NCBI GenBank assembly: GCA_030998225.1
Contig: JAPYXD010000553.1
Coordinates: 1-64,000 of the forward strand
Source: Diplolepis rosae
Taxonomy: Eukaryota; Arthropoda; Insecta; Hymenoptera; Diplolepididae
Direction: 5' to 3'
DNA: 64,000 nucleotides
Part shown: positions 52,314 through 63,565 of the stretch, piece after piece
How the letters are laid out: each line of letters begins with the position of its first letter
Numbering within the stretch: the stretch's first letter is position 1
The notes under the pieces: model-generated
The model's input: only the letters and a program-made list of their open reading frames with translations
Databases searched by the model: none
Told to the model about the DNA's origin: nothing
Made by a program: the position numbers and the translations under genes

Positions 52314-55300
52314 TAGAGCTTTCGTCAAAGGAACTTTTACAGTCAAAGGCAAGGTTTCTAGTGGACACAGGTGCGGACATAAATGTTATTAAATTAGATG
52401 CTTTAGATGAGGACCTACTGGTTAATGAAAATGAAGCAATAGAAATTACGGGAATAACACAAAGTATAATTTCGACCATAGGCACTGTAAACATCGAATT
52501 AATGAAATCTAACATCACTTTTCATGTCGTTCATTCTGATTTCCCCATAAGCACAGATGGAATATTAGGTCGAAAATATCTTCGACAAGAGAAGGTGGAA
52601 ATATCCTTTTGGCATAACACTATTGTGACGCATTCCAACCCCACAAAACCTATACCGTTCATAGACAACGAATCTAGAGTAGCGTTAGAAAATACCACAG
52701 ATTACAAAGGACCTCTACTAGGACCTATCAAAGTAAGAGCCAGGACTCGACGAGCTATCCCAATAGCAGTGATAAATTCAGAATTAAAAGAAGGGTACTT
52801 ACCCTTAATAAAAACCACAGAAGGCGTGCTAGTAGGCGAAGCAGCCGTAACCAACTCGAATGGAATTTGTCATGTATTCGCTATTAACACCACAGATGAT
52901 GACCTCGAAATAGAAATACCCCCGCAAGAAATCATCCCCTTTGAATATTACAAATTTCCAGGAGAGGATTTCGACGAATACTCCACCGACGAAGATTATT
53001 CACCCCCAGTAAATAAGGATGAAGAGGTGATAAAACACCTTCGTCTAGATCATTTAAACCCCGAGGAAAAAGAACACGTGCTAGAGATAATTAGAGACTT
53101 TCCTGATAATTTTTATCTTCCAGGAGAATCCCTAACCCCCACTCATTTAGTACGGCACAGAATTCACACCTTGGACGACGTACCTATTAATACTAGAACA
53201 TACCGATTTTCACCCTCTCAAAGGGAAGAAGTTGAGAGAGTAATACAAAAAATGAAGACGGAAGGAGCAATTCAAAACTCAAAATCTCCTTATAACTCAC
53301 CCCTACTGATTATACCCAAAAAGATAGACGCCACAGGAAAGAAGAAATGGAGAATAGTAATTGACTTTCGGCTTCTAAACGAGAATACAATTGGGGATGC
53401 ATACACATTGCCAAATATTGCAGATATTTTAGATCACTTAGGTACTGCACAATATTTCTCTATTTTTGATCTGGCCAGTGGATTCCATCAAATAGAACTA
53501 GACCCGAATGATAGACAAAAAACAGCATTTTCATCATTGAATGGGCACTACGAGTACGTCAGAATGCCCATGGGATTGAAAAATTCACCGGCTACATTCC
53601 AGCGCCTAATGGACCAAGTCCTATTAGGGCTACAGGGGACAGAACTATTTGTCTACCTGGACGACATAGTAATATACGCCAAAGACTTAGAAGATCACGG
53701 AAAAAAGGTAAGACGTCTCCTCAAACAACTGAGAGAAGCCAACCTGTCACTACAACCGGAAAAGTGCGAATTTCTTTTCAAAGAAATAGCATATCTAGGG
53801 CACATAATTACAGACAAAGGAGTAAAGCCAGATCCTAAAAAGATCGAGGCTGTTCAAAAATTTCCCAGACCAAAAACACCAAGAAACATAAAACAATTCC
53901 TAGGACTAGCTGGATATTACAGAAGATTCATCAAGGACTTCTCAGCAAGAGCAAAGCCTCTATCAAATTTATTAAAAAAGGAAGTAGTATTTAAATGGGG
54001 ACCGGAGGAAGAGAAGAGCTTCAAGGATTTACGACAGGCTCTGTGCGAAAGCCCCATATTACAATACCCTGACTTTGAAAAACCCTTTACAGTAACCACT
54101 GACACTTCAGACTATGCAATAGGAGCCGTTCTAAGCCAGGAAAAGGATGGAATGGATCTCCCTGTGGCATATATGTCGAGGGTGTTAGTTGGACCTGAAT
54201 TGAGTTATTCTACCACGGAGAAGGAATGCCTTGCGGTGCTTTACGCGGTACAACAATTTCGACCTTATATTTATGGAAGAAAATTTACCCTCATGAGCGA
54301 CCATGAGCCCCTCAGGTGGATAGATTCTGTAAAAGATCCAGGCCAAAGACTGATTCGCTGGAGACTAAAATTAAGAGACTACGAATATGATTTTAAATAC
54401 AAACTAGGAAAATTAAATACTAATGCTGATGCCCTATCGAGAAATCCAATCGTAGAAAATTCTGACAAAGAAGGCAAAGACGAAAAACAGCCTGCCAGGT
54501 TACTGCCAATGTTGACTAGGCAAGCTAATAAACGAGAGGAAAATAGAACGAAGTTTGGTTCAAAGCCTAAAGCCGAAAATAAGCCCGCTGTTCAAACTAG
54601 AAAAGGATTCACTTCCAGAATTTTACCCTCTAAACCATCTACTTCAAAACCTCAAAAACCAACCCTTGCTAGGTCTAAATCTAGTGCATCAACATCAGCT
54701 GATCTGGACAGGAGCACCATCACTAAACGCCTGATTAGGCGACGGGTAGAGACTCAACGAGTTCAGAATCGACCAGATTATAAAGAAGATAGTAGTTCGG
54801 AAGACACAGAAGAGGATGAAGAACAACCCCCAATCCTCAGAAAAAGAAAAAGTGTGTTACCAAGCCTGAATTTACCACCTACAGCCTACCCCTCGTCAAC
54901 AATATCTAAGAGTGCACCGGCAAAAGCACCAGAGTACTCAACTGAATTCTTCCCAGAAGATCAGGAAGAGTTAACCCCTATGACCGAAAAGCAAGAAGCA
55001 GGACCCATTAAAACGGTAAGTCCGCCATCCAGCGACAGTGATGACAGCACGACGGAAGAAGAACAGGAAAATGAGCAGATGGAACAAAAAAGGCCTGGTT
55101 TCACTAAAGAAAATATAGAGAAATCATTTTCACGATTTGAACAATCCTTGAAGGCACATGAAGACTGGCTGGAGAAGACAGAAGTGAATGAAGAAGCCCC
55201 ACTTCTTGAAGTCACAGCAGTTTCGGAAGGAGAAAATAATCAAGAGCTCCTTGATGCCATTGAAGAAATGGAACCTGAAAGCGAGACCGAATTCACGAAC

Positions 55301-57211
55301 AGAATTGAATCAGCTATAAAAATAGCTGAAGAATTACTAAAAGAGACTCAGGAAAAAAGAAAGGTGATAAATTCCGAAAGTAAGGAAAATCTGGACCCCG
55401 GTATCTCATCCTCAGATGAAGAAACCCCGGTCAGAAATCCACACGCTCACACCAGAAAAAGTGTCACTTTTCACCCTGGAATAGCTTCAACCCCGGATGC
55501 TTTAGGGAAATATACCCCCTCAGCACTAAGAAAACCCAGGGCTATTTCCACGCCCTTTCCAGAAAAACTCGATAACGACCCTAATTGCAATTTATCAACC
55601 GACAAAAATAATACTCGCAGAATGGGAATAAATATACCTACATACTCAGACGAACTTACCATGGATACCACTAGTTTGCCGTCTGACCATTCGCGACCGT
55701 CAATCACTTGGATCCCTCCGGCACTGCCTAAGGCCTGTGAAATGTCCAGTAGAACGGAGACGCACAGTAGTAAAAACATGCCGGTCAGACTAAATAGCTG
55801 TCGAGAGAATCTCACTTATTTAAAAAATAACTATGTACATTTTCTCTCGGCTGACTGTGAGTTTGTCACCCCCGTCAGCCGACTACTAGTGGACTTGGGA
55901 GCAATAAACCCTCAGAACCTAAAAGATAGGAAACCTAAAATAGGAGAAGTGCTTATCACCCCTCATAAACATTTTAACATATATTCCCTCATAGTCAAAC
56001 AAAACCATTTTGATGAAATAAACGAAGAATACGTTAGAGTAGCAGTACATAATTTGAGAATAGCTTTAGAAAAGGAAAATATTTCGGGATTTCGCATTTC
56101 AAAACATGGAGATTTTAGTGACACATTGCCAAAAGGAAAATTGCGCGAGATACTAACTCAAGAATTCACTAATTCAAAAATAGAAATAACGATATGTTAT
56201 GGCAACGTAAATATACCTCCCGAGGAGTTACGTACTCAAATTATTTCTGAAAATCATGAGAGTAAAATTGGGGGTCACAAAGGCATAAATAAAACGTATC
56301 GAAGAATTAGAGAAAGATACATGTGGCAAGGACTAAAAGATCAAGTTACTGAATTTGTCAGAACATGTGACAATTGCCAGAAACAAAAAATTGTACGGGC
56401 AAAAATTCACGAACCCATGTTAATCACCGATACACCCCTCGCCACCTTCGACAAAGTATCCTTAGACACAGTAGGAAAATTGCCTACCACCCCTGACGGT
56501 AATAAACATATTCTCACTATGCAGGACAATTTATCTAAATACTGCATAGCTGTCCCCATACCGGATATTTCGGCAACTACTATCGCTCACGCAATAGCAA
56601 AACATTTATTTTCCCAATACGGAGTCCCGAGAGCCATACTCACAGACAGGGGAGGAAGTTTCATCAATAATTTACTCAGAAAATTATCAAAAATTTTCGG
56701 GGTAAAACAAATTACCACCTCTGGATATAGACCGCAATCAAACGGATCCCTAGAAAGGAGCCATGCCGTGTTAATGGATTACATAAGGACGTATGCAGAA
56801 ACCTATGACGATTGGGACCAACTTCTACCCTTCGCGATGTTTGCATGCAACACCTCGATACATGAAGCCACTAAATTTACACCCTTCGAAATAGTATTCG
56901 GTAAAACCGCACGCACCCCCAGTTCATTTCCAGACCCCAAAAAATTAGAAACCTACGGAACCTATCTGCAGGAGTTGATATTAAGACTATCGGAAATTAA
57001 ATTAATAGCAGCAAAAAATTTGATCACCGCGAAGGAACACTCAAAAGAAAATTATGACCGAAAGGTAAAGCCATTTTTAGGAAAGGTAGGAGATCAAGCA
57101 TACGTCCAAAGGGAAGTTAAAACGCACGGGAAATTGGATAGTCCGTCATTAATACGCAACCACCAAAAGGAAAGATATACCCTGCTACCCTCCATCCAAA
57201 AGGGGAGATAA
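52181..57211 (+). CDS. E3 pol: protease, RT, RNase H, linker, macro-like region, integrase
   Basis: Translated by -1 frameshift from gag; the first ATG in frame is 52361. Numbered from there: protease DTGADIN at 2-8; RT with FSIFDLASGFH and FVYLDDIVIYA (~432); RNase H with TDTSDYAIGAVLSQ (~579) to NADALSRNPI (~690); a disordered charged linker ~700-1140; a macro-like region ~1150-1280 (NNYVHFLSADCEF, VLITPHKHFNIYSLIVK, ISGFRISKHGD); integrase with H2C2 finger (~1296-1343), LDTVGKLP, ILTDRGGSF and SNGSLERSH. All catalytic motifs are present. The C-terminus (SIQKGR) lacks the GPY/F module seen in E1, so the end is probably shifted or shortened. No internal stop. Confidence 0.92.
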   Translation, partial: FKLRLRSPNRRGDERGENRASEQREISEEARKIFCTKLSRESPVVELSSKELLQSKARFLVDTGADINVIKLDALDEDLLVNENEAIEITGITQSIISTIGTVNIELMKSNITFHVVHSDFPISTDGILGRKYLRQEKVEISFWHNTIVTHSNPTKPIPFIDNESRVALENTTDYKGPLLGPIKVRARTRRAIPIAVINSELKEGYLPLIKTTEGVLVGEAAVTNSNGICHVFAINTTDDDLEIEIPPQEIIPFEYYKFPGEDFDEYSTDEDYSPPVNKDEEVIKHLRLDHLNPEEKEHVLEIIRDFPDNFYLPGESLTPTHLVRHRIHTLDDVPINTRTYRFSPSQREEVERVIQKMKTEGAIQNSKSPYNSPLLIIPKKIDATGKKKWRIVIDFRLLNENTIGDAYTLPNIADILDHLGTAQYFSIFDLASGFHQIELDPNDRQKTAFSSLNGHYEYVRMPMGLKNSPATFQRLMDQVLLGLQGTELFVYLDDIVIYAKDLEDHGKKVRRLLKQLREANLSLQPEKCEFLFKEIAYLGHIITDKGVKPDPKKIEAVQKFPRPKTPRNIKQFLGLAGYYRRFIKDFSARAKPLSNLLKKEVVFKWGPEEEKSFKDLRQALCESPILQYPDFEKPFTVTTDTSDYAIGAVLSQEKDGMDLPVAYMSRVLVGPELSYSTTEKECLAVLYAVQQFRPYIYGRKFTLMSDHEPLRWIDSVKDPGQRLIRWRLKLRDYEYDFKYKLGKLNTNADALSRNPIVENSDKEGKDEKQPARLLPMLTRQANKREENRTKFGSKPKAENKPAVQTRKGFTSRILPSKPSTSKPQKPTLARSKSSASTSADLDRSTITKRLIRRRVETQRVQNRPDYKEDSSSEDTEEDEEQPPILRKRKSVLPSLNLPPTAYPSSTISKSAPAKAPEYSTEFFPEDQEELTPMTEKQEAGPIKTVSPPSSDSDDSTTEEEQENEQMEQKRPGFTKENIEKSFSRFEQSLKAHEDWLEKTEVNEEAPLLEVTAVSEGENNQELLDAIEEMEPESETEFTNRIESAIKIAEELLKETQEKRKVINSESKENLDPGISSSDEETPVRNPHAHTRKSVTFHPGIASTPDALGKYTPSALRKPRAISTPFPEKLDNDPNCNLSTDKNNTRRMGINIPTYSDELTMDTTSLPSDHSRPSITWIPPALPKACEMSSRTETHSSKNMPVRLNSCRENLTYLKNNYVHFLSADCEFVTPVSRLLVDLGAINPQNLKDRKPKIGEVLITPHKHFNIYSLIVKQNHFDEINEEYVRVAVHNLRIALEKENISGFRISKHGDFSDTLPKGKLREILTQEFTNSKIEITICYGNVNIPPEELRTQIISENHESKIGGHKGINKTYRRIRERYMWQGLKDQVTEFVRTCDNCQKQKIVRAKIHEPMLITDTPLATFDKVSLDTVGKLPTTPDGNKHILTMQDNLSKYCIAVPIPDISATTIAHAIAKHLFSQYGVPRAILTDRGGSFINNLLRKLSKIFGVKQITTSGYRPQSNGSLERSHAVLMDYIRTYAETYDDWDQLLPFAMFACNTSIHEATKFTPFEIVFGKTARTPSSFPDPKKLETYGTYLQELILRLSEIKLIAAKNLITAKEHSKENYDRKVKPFLGKVGDQAYVQREVKTHGKLDSPSLIRNHQKERYTLLPSIQKGR

Positions 57212-57237
57212 ATACCCTACGGTTTGCTAAAGGATAG

Positions 57238-57723
57238 TTAGAGGAGCTGGCGGCAGAATACGGCTTTACAAAACCAAAATACACGTTAGAGGAAACCGCG
57301 GGAACCGACAACGCAAAAATTTTCGTCATTAAGTGCGAAGTTGAAGACCGTAGACGCGAGAATAAATTTAGTACCATAAGCAATGGGGAAAGAAAAATAC
57401 GTAGCGCAGAACATGAGGCCGCAAGAAAAATGTTAACGGCCCTTGAAAAAATGTATTTTTTTAGCGAGGAAAAAAATGATTGTAACATTAGGGATGATCA
57501 GTACGTTATTTGTATGGACAACCCCGCGACTTTATTAATCAAATTGTACAAATGGGAAGCCTGCTGCGAATACTGTTATTTGAGGGGCCATACTATGGCA
57601 AATTGTAAAAAGCAAATTAAACGAAACAAGCGGCTTCCCGACGATCAGGAACCAAATAAAGAAGACTTCTGGGGCCCTCCACAAGGGGATGAAAATACAA
57701 ATCTTATCTATCTGACGCCCTAG
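57238..57723 (+). CDS. E3 dsRBD plus CCHC zinc-knuckle protein
   Basis: 161 codons open after a TAG at 57235-57237. Residues ~1-70: ELAAEYGFTKPKYTLEET, KIFVIKCEV, then KIRSAEHEAARKMLTALEKM, a dsRBD pattern with a conserved basic-Ala helix. CCEYCYLRGHTMANC is a CCHC knuckle near residue 110. Same domain order as E1 dsRBD-2. No ATG is visible at the front; an upstream exon or the in-frame ATG at 57430 (which would drop the dsRBD) are alternatives, so the 5' end is uncertain and the TAG may be a lesion. The predicted action is RNA binding, perhaps shielding element dsRNA. Confidence 0.72.
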   Translation, partial: LEELAAEYGFTKPKYTLEETAGTDNAKIFVIKCEVEDRRRENKFSTISNGERKIRSAEHEAARKMLTALEKMYFFSEEKNDCNIRDDQYVICMDNPATLLIKLYKWEACCEYCYLRGHTMANCKKQIKRNKRLPDDQEPNKEDFWGPPQGDENTNLIYLTP

Positions 57724-58388
57724 AGAAGTCTTCCTTCAATAGAAAATCCATAGAATACAACTTTATTAATTTTATTATTATTATATATGTTTATTTATTT
57801 ATATATTTATTATTATGTTTTGTTATCCTTCGAGTCATAAAACTATATATTATAGGATTACCGAAGTATAATTAGTTAGCATTACCCATGATTCATACCA
57901 TATATCACTACTAGTATTATATAGATTTATTCTCAGATACACATTACAACTAGATTAGGCGTACATTACCATTATACCAATGTACAAATTATATTATACC
58001 CATCTATACAAACTTTGTAAAATAAATTTGAAAGAGTTTAAACATAAAATGTTCAAGCAGTAATTCAAATCCCAAAACACCTATAGTATTTGATAAAATT
58101 TGTGCAATTGATTGGTAGCCTCAAAACTCATCAACTATTTCATATTCTTATATATAATTATATCACTTTTATATTTAATAATTTTTTTTTTTTTTTTGTT
58201 TCACGTCGGCATATTCTGAGTTCATAAAAATAAGGGAATAAAGAAATCAAGGGAGAGGATATGGAGGTTGCCTTATTCTTTCTTCCCTTATCAACACAAC
58301 AACGTAACAAAAGATAACATCCCTGATAAAAAATTAATAAAATTCTAACACAAACCTTACTTTTGTAGACAAGTAGACAAGCAACAGG
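57724..58388. other. E3 spacer before env; splice acceptor at its end
   Basis: No gene. A TTACTTTTGTAG acceptor-like sequence ends at about 58368, some 20 bases before the env ATG at 58389, compatible with a spliced env RNA. Confidence 0.5.
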
Positions 58389-60161
58389 ATGATTGCCCAG
58401 ATACTAGGCCAAGCAACAATGATCTGTACAGGAATACTACTCATCATAACAGGCACGTCGGGAAACTCACAAAACTACGAAATCCAACCATTCAATAACA
58501 ACCCAGGACTATTCTACGAAAAATTGGAAAATATCCGCACTACTCAAAACCATTGGAGGTTTGTTATATTCATGGACCCCCAAAAACCACAGGAACATAT
58601 TCAATTCGACAGAATAAAATCAGAAATTCAGGAAATCTACAAGACATGCCCAAATCGATTGAAAAGTACTAATTGCAAAGAAATGATAAAATTGGATCGC
58701 CTCAATGAAAAGCTACACCAACTCAAAACTATAAGTGAGGATTTAAGTACAATAATAATGGAATTACACCAGGACATACCCCATGAAATAATTCCACCCA
58801 GGACCATGCATAGACGAAGAGCACCTCTTCTATGATTCATAGGCAGCATTCTAGGACCAGTAATAGGAGTCATGACTGCCGACGATGCAGATGAATACAA
58901 CGAAGCAATAAATGATATTTATGAGAAGCAAAATAACATCAGTAAAATAATTGGAAAACAAACCCACATAATAAAAGCAGAAGTGAATAATATTGACCAA
59001 GATTTAAACAAGAAAACTAACCAAATTCAAATCCTTCAAAAAGAATTAAATGAAATTATCACCAAAATAGAATCGCAAGGACAATACTGGAATGATTACA
59101 TGTATTATGAAAAAATGATGCAATGGTCAGCACATTTGGAACTAAAATTGGAAAGTTTATATGAAATAATAAAAAAATTCATTAAAATAACAGAATACGC
59201 ACGAGAAGGCAAATTACACCCTTCGACAATTTCCAAAGCCCAACTACAAGAAGTAATTACTGAAATACACACAAAAATGGAAGATTGCGAATTTCCGATT
59301 CCTACTTCACACGCTAGAGTGGAATTACTTTCACAAATTGGCAAGACAGACCTGAAAATTAAATCTGGAAAATTACTAATATCAGTAGACATTCCATTGC
59401 TAGATAGAAAAGCACTACAATTATATAAAATTTACCCATTTCCTGTGTTCCAAGACATTTCAGGAAATTACACAAGAGCTATCTACATTTTGCCAAGAAA
59501 ACAATATATTGCCCTGACAGAAGACGAAAGAAAATTCTTTTATGCAGATAAAGAGTACTATGACACCTGCCAGAAAACAATCTATCACACAATTTGCGAA
59601 AACATCCAACCAATACACGAAACAGTCACAACAACGTCCTGCGAATGTCAAATGCTCACAGGCCCTTCAATGGAAATTTTAAAGCCATTTGATATAAGAA
59701 TAAACACAGAAAATTCAGTTTTTTGGAAGCATATTCCATCCTTAAACGCATGGATATTTTCAACTAAAAAACTAGAGCCAATCAGCATCACCTGCAAAAA
59801 GGGAAAAACAGAAAAGGATAAAAAATTTAAAAATCTGCATACGGAAGAATCACTCTCTCCCATAGAAGAACAACTTCTCAAAATGGAAAACAATCATTAT
59901 AGACATAAACTAACCCAAAAATATTGGTTAGGAGGGTCCAGTATCCTAACCTTATTAACAATAACAACAGTAATATACCTCACACAAGAAATAATCCGTA
60001 AAAACTGTAAAATCTGTAATAATAAAAATATAAACATAAAAGAAAACCTAGAGGAAGTAGAACTACAACCCCTTTCGGTAGACAACCAAACAAACACAGA
60101 AGAAATTCATCCCCTCCAGAGAGTATTAACAATCCCAACAGCAAATGTTAGAATTGCATAA
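58389..60161 (+). pseudogene. E3 env (errantivirus/baculovirus F-like), one in-frame TGA
   Basis: ATG 58389; signal-like MIAQILGQATMICTGILLII, then PGLFYEKLENI typical of gypsy env starts. A basic HRRRAPLL furin-type site is followed by a TGA at 58833-58835, after which the same frame continues with a hydrophobic fusion-peptide-like stretch (IGSILGPVIGVM), heptad-rich helices, the Cys region (CQKTIYHTICENI, CECQMLTGP), a transmembrane span (SSILTLLTITTVIYLT) and a short tail to 60161. In active relatives the protein fuses membranes. One nonsense codon at the cleavage/fusion boundary separates the two subunits here. Confidence 0.85.
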
Positions 60162-60195
60162 ACAAATGCAAGTCGTTGAGGACAACGACACTTTT

Positions 60196-60207
60196 AAGGA
60201 GGGAGGA
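60196..60207 (+). promoter_or_regulatory. E3 polypurine tract
   Basis: AAGGAGGGAGGA shortly after the env stop, the usual plus-strand primer just before a 3' LTR. The following bases (caagtaccc) do not match the E3 LTR start. Confidence 0.7.
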
Positions 60208-62798
60208 CAAGTACCCAGGTAGACAAAATTTTTGCCAAAAATCACCCTGAATTACGATACATCATTACGGATACCACCAGGAAAATACAATAAATAATCA
60301 CGAAACATAATGGCAGCTATAATAAAATAAAAATCAAAGCAACAGAGGAAAAAGAATAAGGATCATAGAAAGTACGAAGAGTTTAGCCGTAGCAAGCTAA
60401 CAAACCACTCCCACTTGAGAAAGAAATTAATCACACCCACCGAGAGCAACCATAATGAATTATAATCCAATCACATAAAGAAATGCAATGTGACACCTTA
60501 CTGGACGCAGCGTATCACTAGCAGTCGAGACTCCCGACAACATGGCCAGAGCGTAACTTGAACCGCCCAGCGATAAGAAGACTCGCGACCGCCTGCAATG
60601 AATCATATACACTAAGCAGTTCTCCTGTACCTATATGAATGCCTATTACAAGTTCTTTATTACACTTGCCAAAAACCCACATGCAGCGGGCCTTATACCA
60701 ATGGAGGCACCGACAAGATGGTTATCATTATCAAAAACTCAATGGCAGCACCGCAACAATGGCCACCTAATATACAAGTGTTGTTGGACATGCCACCATC
60801 ATAGAGGTACAAGTGATACATATAGGTATGCAGAACAGCGAACTCCACATACGGTATGTTATCCGGTCAGAAAATTTTAAACGAACAATCAAATTCGGGC
60901 GATTCCATTAACATTAATTGAATAATATCCGCGAAGAATAAAAGATGTGCATTGCCATATATCCATAAACCATTAATTATGTAAATCAATCAGAATTGAG
61001 CCAGATAACTAAGGGTTTCTCCGAACTATAAGGGCACATATCTCCATTGTTAACACAATACTGGAAATAACCACAGAGATATTTCAAGTAATTGATTAAC
61101 AAACTATTTAATGGGATAAGGCCAAATTTTGTCTGAGAAAATTTTCATGAGCATGGCGATTAATAAAGCCGTTATTGGTAAAATCGGGTAACAACAAAAC
61201 TTAACCAAGAAATTTTTAATTATAAATTACCTGATTTGGCCAATAAATGAGCTCGTGCCAGCCAAATTAACCTAGCAATAAGCAATAGATGGAACGAATA
61301 AAATAACTATGAAATGGATTCCCAGAATTTGGATTATAATCAGATTATAAATTAAAAATTAGGGTAGAACTTTGTACAATATCGATGCTTCTAACTCATT
61401 AAAGGAAGTGTTCTGGTTTCGAATCACACGGAATCAATTTAACATTTTGAGCAACTGAGGTTTCGTACAGTTGCATGTAAAAGGAAATTTTGTCAATAAT
61501 TATAATTTTATAATAACTTTTATAAAAATCCTGTTACGGTTTCATAATACTGACTAAAAATTCAAAAGTTGATGCATGTTCCGCAATTTTAAGATACCTA
61601 CAATCAAATGCCTTGAGAATACCGTCAAATTTTACATAGAAAATTGAGCAATTTCAAGAGTTCCTAACAACATAATAAATAAATAATAAGAAACAAAAAT
61701 AGATGAAACTTTAATCATAATTAAGAAATAATGCTGAAATTGTATAAAATCACGTATAGTTTTATACAATTTCGGCATACAAAAGTAAAAGGGGAAAATC
61801 TCATGACTGCCCCGCAATAATGGCTACCTAACAAGCACACAATTAGACAAGGCATGGTTATTTAAACCACTACCATGAACGCTCCAATGATGTATAACAG
61901 CACGAGTGCTCCTCTAACAGCATGCTACCCTACTAACTACTTACTAACCCAGCAGCCGAATTCGGGTGGTCCTGTGGCAAAAATTGACACAATCTACCCG
62001 GCAACCTGAAAATAATTACTAATCAAAAGCCTACAAACCCCAAAATGTGTAAATCCATCGAAATTGAGTTACATAATTTGAGGTTTCCCGGAATAGTAAT
62101 CGATTCTAAATTCCAGCATGGCAGCTCCAGTATCTTTACGGTGAGGTTAATTACTCACCAGGTGTAAAAGTATTGCGAAGGCGGAAAACTACAACAGTGG
62201 GAACGCGCAATGGCGGAATCTGACCCCCCTCCTCTACCATATCAAAATAGGGAACAATAATAATACAACCAATGACTATAAAATACCTTTACCTCAGAAA
62301 TATTCGGTTTTCCCGGGACAAAGGCTCAGATTTAGCTAGCGAGCGAACCTCACGTGAATTGATTGATATAACCCATCAATCCACGACTACAGCTAGGTAT
62401 GGGGACATCGGATATTAATCAATGAACCCATACACAGAACGAATAAATAGGCCTAGGCATCTGCGAGCGCTCCATCTAATATCCTAACCTAAATATACTC
62501 ATAGTGTAAAATTTAGAGGCCATTATCGATTGGCCAGTGAAAAAGGCATAACAGATAAGGGGGAAAGGAAACAAAAAATATGCAAAATAAAAGAGACCGG
62601 CAAGCGGGGTACACAAACAGTAAAAATGTGTAAAAGGAATGAAAATAAGCCCGCCTGACGATCTCTTAACCACAATATAACATAAAACTGTTTATTTTAC
62701 CTACTTAACTTTAATACATAGGATAATCGTAAAATAATTAGATATATCTTTAATAACAATGATTAGAATAAGGCTACAAATAGACTGCTAGTGTAAAA
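60208..62798. other. No gene seen
   Basis: No ORF with recognisable motifs, no LTR of the families found elsewhere and no tRNA. Composition is more balanced than in the E1 region. Two loosely similar stretches around 60735-60770 and 61803-61832 (gc(a/c)cCGCAAcAATGGCcACCTAA type) may be parts of an unidentified repeat. Confidence 0.45.
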
Positions 62799-63486
62799 TT
62801 AAAACTGCAAAGAATCACCCGACGAACCATCCAAGGAGACGCCCAGCGGATCTTCGGTAATCCAGATGCACTCTGGAGACGGAACTGCAACAACAAAATT
62901 CGTTAGTACTAGAACAATCATAGCAAAGCAATCCAAATTCTAAAGAATTGATCACTCACTCTGGGGATCGGCAGCAACGGAACCGCACCCACAATAAGAC
63001 GCAGAAGCTAAGAATCGCCCACACGGACAGAAACCGCCCCCAGTTCCAGGAGCCCTAAAACAAGAAATTAGGCATCAGCCCTAAAACAATAGTAAGGAGC
63101 ATGGGATGGAAGAGAGCAAAAGCCAAAATAAACCTACCCCAAACAAATTGATTGACCTGACGACAGATGGGAGCAGGAACGACGTGGAGGCAGGTCACAA
63201 TGCGCAGCTACTAACGCCTGAAGTGCAAGAGTGCGCAGGTAAGCCAACTCCAGCGCTTGTATGGACTCCTGTTCCCTCGTAACAACAGACGGATCTTCAA
63301 ATTGCTGGCGTGGTCTCCTACGACCTCTTTTGGGGGTCAGGACACCTCGCGGGGGCGGATGGGCCTCCAAACTCCTAAAATATCCAATGCCCGAAAAGTG
63401 GGCTGCTCCTGTAGCCAAGTCCAAAACTTTCCGCATTAATTGCGGCGGGGAGCATCTTTTGAGCAATTTTGACCGGCCAGTGACAC
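62799..63486 (-). CDS. Unrecognised gene, three terminal exons
   Basis: Exons 63486-63138, 63054-62960 and 62884-62799, with acceptors TTTTTTACAG, TTTTAG and TTGTTGCAG and donors GTAGGT and GTGAGT. Reading phases agree across both introns and end at TAA 62799-62801. Protein pieces: LLKRCSPPQLMRKVLDLATG, a basic TPKRGRRRPRQQFED, QALELAYLRTLALQALV, then a Gly/Cys part GGFCPCGRFLASASYCGCGS and an acidic end. The CxC ... CxC motif could bind zinc. No family recognised. An upstream exon probably overlaps 63566-64000, but the phase does not connect cleanly. Confidence 0.55.
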
Positions 63487-63565
63487 CTGTAAAAAAAAAA
63501 AGGAACAGGAGAAATTAGTGAACGATTATTTCGACCCTAAGAAATCTAGTAACATGATCGTACAC

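Larger units (their letters stand above)
46949..60207 (+). mobile_element. E3: Ty3/gypsy errantivirus-like element, 3' LTR not found
   Basis: Order: LTR 46949-48818, tRNA-Leu primer site, leader with 41-nt hairpins, protease-like ORF, gag, -1 frameshift signal, pol, dsRBD ORF, env, polypurine tract (60196-60207). The 3' LTR would be expected right after the polypurine tract but the sequence there does not begin TGTTACATCCC. Pol is open for over 1600 codons, so the copy is younger than E1. It is inserted in E4 gag. Confidence 0.85.

Noticed and set aside
52168..52518. Minus-strand ORF over the E3 gag-pol junction
   Set aside because: Antisense to conserved protease and gag coding; no motifs.
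60635..60880. Plus-strand ORF after E3 env
   Set aside because: No motif, no splice context and no similarity to the continuation of E4 gag that might be expected here.
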